Positions 51,425 through 53,445 of a stretch of DNA of 53,445 nt are shown here, one piece after another. Each line of letters starts with the position of its first letter. Within the stretch, counting starts at the first letter, position 1. The notes under the pieces are model-generated. The model did no database searches. It saw nothing but the letters and a program-made list of their open reading frames with translations, and was not told the origin of the DNA. The DNA comes from Acidimicrobiia bacterium (GTDB lineage: Bacteria; Actinomycetota; Acidimicrobiia; Acidimicrobiales; Hopanoidiivorantaceae): contig JAHRAM010000008.1 in assembly GCA_020027305.1 (NCBI GenBank), forward strand, positions 1-53,445. The letters are read 5' to 3'. The position numbers and the translations under genes were made by a program.

Positions 51425-51465
51425 AAAGTGGGTAAGGCATAAAAACCTTACCCACTTTATTTTTA
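51425..51465. terminator. Strong terminator between the secreted protein gene and convergent dnaB
   Basis: A 13-bp perfect stem (51425-51437 with 51446-51458; GTGGGTAAGG core) closes an 8-nt loop and is followed by ATTTTTA on the + strand. The minus-strand side is followed by only a short T-rich run, so it mainly ends the + transcript but may also serve dnaB, whose stop codon lies at 51481. Confidence 0.9.
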
Positions 51466-51480
51466 CTTTAAATTAAGTCT

Positions 51481-53175
51481 TTAAATCAGGTCTTCGTCTT
51501 TGGAAGATTGATTGTTGGGATTGTTGCGTGATGGGCTGTTGTTTTTATTAGCCCCAAAAGATGAAGAGTCGCCACCTTCTAGATATTCGGGTGGAACCTG
51601 TTGATGGGAAGAAGCAGCATCTGAAAATCGAGTAGAGTTACCATCCCAGTGTAATTGAATGTTTCCAATTGGCCCAGAGCGATGTTTGGAAATGCTTACA
51701 TCAGTAATATTGTCTTGCTCAGCATTTTTGTCATAGATATCTCTATATAGAAACAACACTACATCAGCATCTTGTTCAATAGAACCAGATTCACGCAAGT
51801 CGGCAAGCACGGGTTGCTTATCACCTCGGTTTTCAACATTTCTAGATAGCTGACTCAAGGCAATTACTGGGCAATCAAGCTCTCTTGCTAAGATCTTTAG
51901 CCCGCGACTGATTTCGCTCACTTCAGCTTGACGGTTTTCAAATGCTCGCTTAGGTGAAGACATCAACTGTATATAGTCAACAAAGACTGCCCCTAGCTCA
52001 CCTACCTCTGAGCGAGTTCGAAGAGCTTTTGCGCGCATTTCCGTAACCGTGAGTGCTGGATTGTCATCAATGTGTAGTTCTGCTTCAACGAAGTTTTCCA
52101 TTCGGGCTACTAGAGTTTGCCACTCTTGTGCTGTTAGCTGGCCGTTTTGAAGTTTTTTGGTTCCAACCCTTGTTTGTTGTGCCACAACGCGTCGAGTAAT
52201 TTCAACGGAGCTCATCTCCATAGAGAAAAATAACACAGGCTTTGCTCTAGCAATGTTGCTTGCTATTTGTAGTGCAAAGCTAGTTTTTCCTTGTGAGGGG
52301 CGAGCGCCTACTACAATTAGGTTTTGTCGCTGAAGCCCAGAAAGTATTTCATCCAAGTCGATAAATCCAGTTGGCACCCCAGTTATTTGATTGCCTCTCG
52401 CAAATAGTTCTTCTAGCTCTCTTAGAAATTCATCATAGAGTTTGCCCAAGCTCATAATGCTTTTTGCCAGGCGTTCTTGGGTAGAGCTATAAATCAACCC
52501 TTCTGCTTCTGCAATTACATCATTAATTTCTCTTTCATGGTCTTCTGCCACGAGGTCGATTACAAGCTCAGCTGCTGTCTGGAGCTTTCGCCTCATATAG
52601 TGGTCTTTAATGATCTTTGCGTAGTCGCCCACATGTGTAGGGGCGGGGGAGCTCTGACGCATCTGCTGCAGGTCGCCTTTAGAAATTTTTGGTTTAAACC
52701 CAGTATCTTCATCTTCGTCTTCTTGTGTTTTTTCAAGGTAGTCACCTAGTGTTAAGATGTCAATATTTGTTCCTCTCCTAAACAGCTCCCTCATGGCTTT
52801 AAAAATTATTTGATGAGTTGGCTTAAAAAAGCATTCTGGATCTTTTATTTCTTCAAAACCTATAGCAACAGCATCGGGCGTGGTTAGCATTGCGCCAAGT
52901 AATGCTTCCTCAGCCTCAATACTATGTGGTCGATTTGTTGAATTTACTGGGGAACTGCCCGAATTGAATCCACCTCTTGATCCACCTCTAGACCCAAACC
53001 CATTTGAGCTGTCTAGATTAGAGCCAGAAGAAAATGAGCCCCTATCTTGAGAGTATTTAGCCTTTTGGGAGTAGTTGTTTTCAGAATTGGATTGGCTACT
53101 TTTATTTTTGAATTTGTCTTTTTCAGCGTTGTCTTCATCTTCGCTGCTTGGATTGTTTCTTTCTGTAATAGACAT
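51481..53175 (-). CDS. dnaB: Replicative DNA helicase DnaB with disordered N- and C-terminal tails
   Basis: Hexameric 5'-3' replication-fork helicase (564 aa). After an 80-residue Ser/Asn/Gly-rich tail the usual DnaB N-domain begins at PHSIEAEEALLGAML; the linker and RecA-like motor follow, with Walker A GARPSQGKTSFALQIASN, DYIQLMSSP (Walker B), REIS-type EVSEISRGLKILARELDCP and the C-terminal ISKHRSGPIGNIQLHW. A second Asn/Ser-rich tail of about 40 residues ends the protein. No intein is present. An AAAGGAGA ribosome binding site precedes the ATG. Confidence 0.96.
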   Translation of the reverse strand: MSITERNNPSSEDEDNAEKDKFKNKSSQSNSENNYSQKAKYSQDRGSFSSGSNLDSSNGFGSRGGSRGGFNSGSSPVNSTNRPHSIEAEEALLGAMLTTPDAVAIGFEEIKDPECFFKPTHQIIFKAMRELFRRGTNIDILTLGDYLEKTQEDEDEDTGFKPKISKGDLQQMRQSSPAPTHVGDYAKIIKDHYMRRKLQTAAELVIDLVAEDHEREINDVIAEAEGLIYSSTQERLAKSIMSLGKLYDEFLRELEELFARGNQITGVPTGFIDLDEILSGLQRQNLIVVGARPSQGKTSFALQIASNIARAKPVLFFSMEMSSVEITRRVVAQQTRVGTKKLQNGQLTAQEWQTLVARMENFVEAELHIDDNPALTVTEMRAKALRTRSEVGELGAVFVDYIQLMSSPKRAFENRQAEVSEISRGLKILARELDCPVIALSQLSRNVENRGDKQPVLADLRESGSIEQDADVVLFLYRDIYDKNAEQDNITDVSISKHRSGPIGNIQLHWDGNSTRFSDAASSHQQVPPEYLEGGDSSSFGANKNNSPSRNNPNNQSSKDEDLI

Positions 53176-53445
53176 AGTTGTCTCCTTTGATAATTGAATA
53201 GTTAATATTTAAATTCGTTGAATCTAAATATTTGATATGTTGGCTCAGCTCTAAATTTTTTGCCAGCACCAAATTTTTGAAATATTTGATAGTCCAGCTT
53301 TTGATAGCTAAGGTTAAGCCGTTGATATTTTGATATATTGAAAGGTTCACAAAAAATGGTTGCATTTTATTTTTAATTATTTTTATCTGTTGTAACTGTT
53401 TTATTGTTTTAATTGTTGTTTGTTAATTTCCAAATAATTTCCAAA
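53176..53445 (-). promoter_or_regulatory. A/T-rich upstream region of dnaB with a repeated 12-mer
   Basis: There is no gene in the last 270 bp. AAATATTTGATA occurs twice exactly (53226-53237 and 53280-53291), 54 bp apart, with related TTGATATTTTGATAT sequence at about 53322-53336. These may be operator or UP-like elements for dnaB, or just A/T-rich drift. No single promoter can be fixed. Confidence 0.3.

Noticed and set aside
53135..53365. 76-codon minus-strand ORF overlapping the dnaB start
   Set aside because: It lies in A/T-rich control sequence, overlaps the dnaB ribosome binding site and start, and has random-looking composition.

Overview
The window looks like chromosome from a low-to-moderate G+C actinobacterium. 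A WhiB protein, a single-Cys PRDX6-like peroxiredoxin, many lipoproteins, MacB/FtsX-type ABC permeases and genes with no Shine-Dalgarno but a TAnnnT box 5-7 nt before the start all point that way. A marine Acidimicrobiia-like lineage is my inference, not something I could test. TGA ends many clearly complete genes, so the genetic code is standard. No phage, IS, CRISPR or rRNA was seen.

Layout. (1) 1-19,511: two respiratory complex I clusters head to tail on the + strand. The first enters from the left as nuoG(3' end)-H-I-J-K-L-M-N. About 100 bp later the second runs nuoA-B-C-D-H-I-J-K-L-M-N with no E, F or G. The second set keeps its Fe-S and proton-pump residues but differs at several usually conserved quinone-site and E-channel residues, and its nuoH carries an in-frame TGA 65 codons before the natural end. 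A MidA/NDUFAF7-family methyltransferase, whose mitochondrial relative methylates NuoD, follows at 19,633. (2) 20,846-23,069: two paralogous 8-TM proteins of unknown function. (3) 23,523-26,093: a solitary beta-class DNA methyltransferase, tRNA-Ala and serS. (4) 26,184-30,396: a cysteine-paired RCC1-like repeat lipoprotein, paired CrcB fluoride channels, CcdA, an unusual WhiB and a small ORF. (5) 30,602-35,309: MBL hydrolase, orn, dut, nadX, a zinc-ribbon miniprotein, a LysM lipoprotein and a small Cys protein. (6) 35,331-36,177: tRNA-Lys and a peroxiredoxin. (7) 36,295-44,234 (- strand): a MacB/LolDE-like ABC exporter followed by three tandem PQQ-type sugar dehydrogenase lipoproteins. (8) 44,484-49,112: GNAT, LarE-like protein and two orphan branched-chain-amino-acid-type binding lipoproteins. 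(9) 49,341-51,362: a large Thr/Cys-rich secreted protein with a consensus promoter and strong terminator, convergent with dnaB.

Themes: a second, remodelled complex I; a C-N-H signature directly after the lipobox in six of seven lipoproteins, three of them downstream of an ABC exporter; and widespread apparently leaderless transcription.
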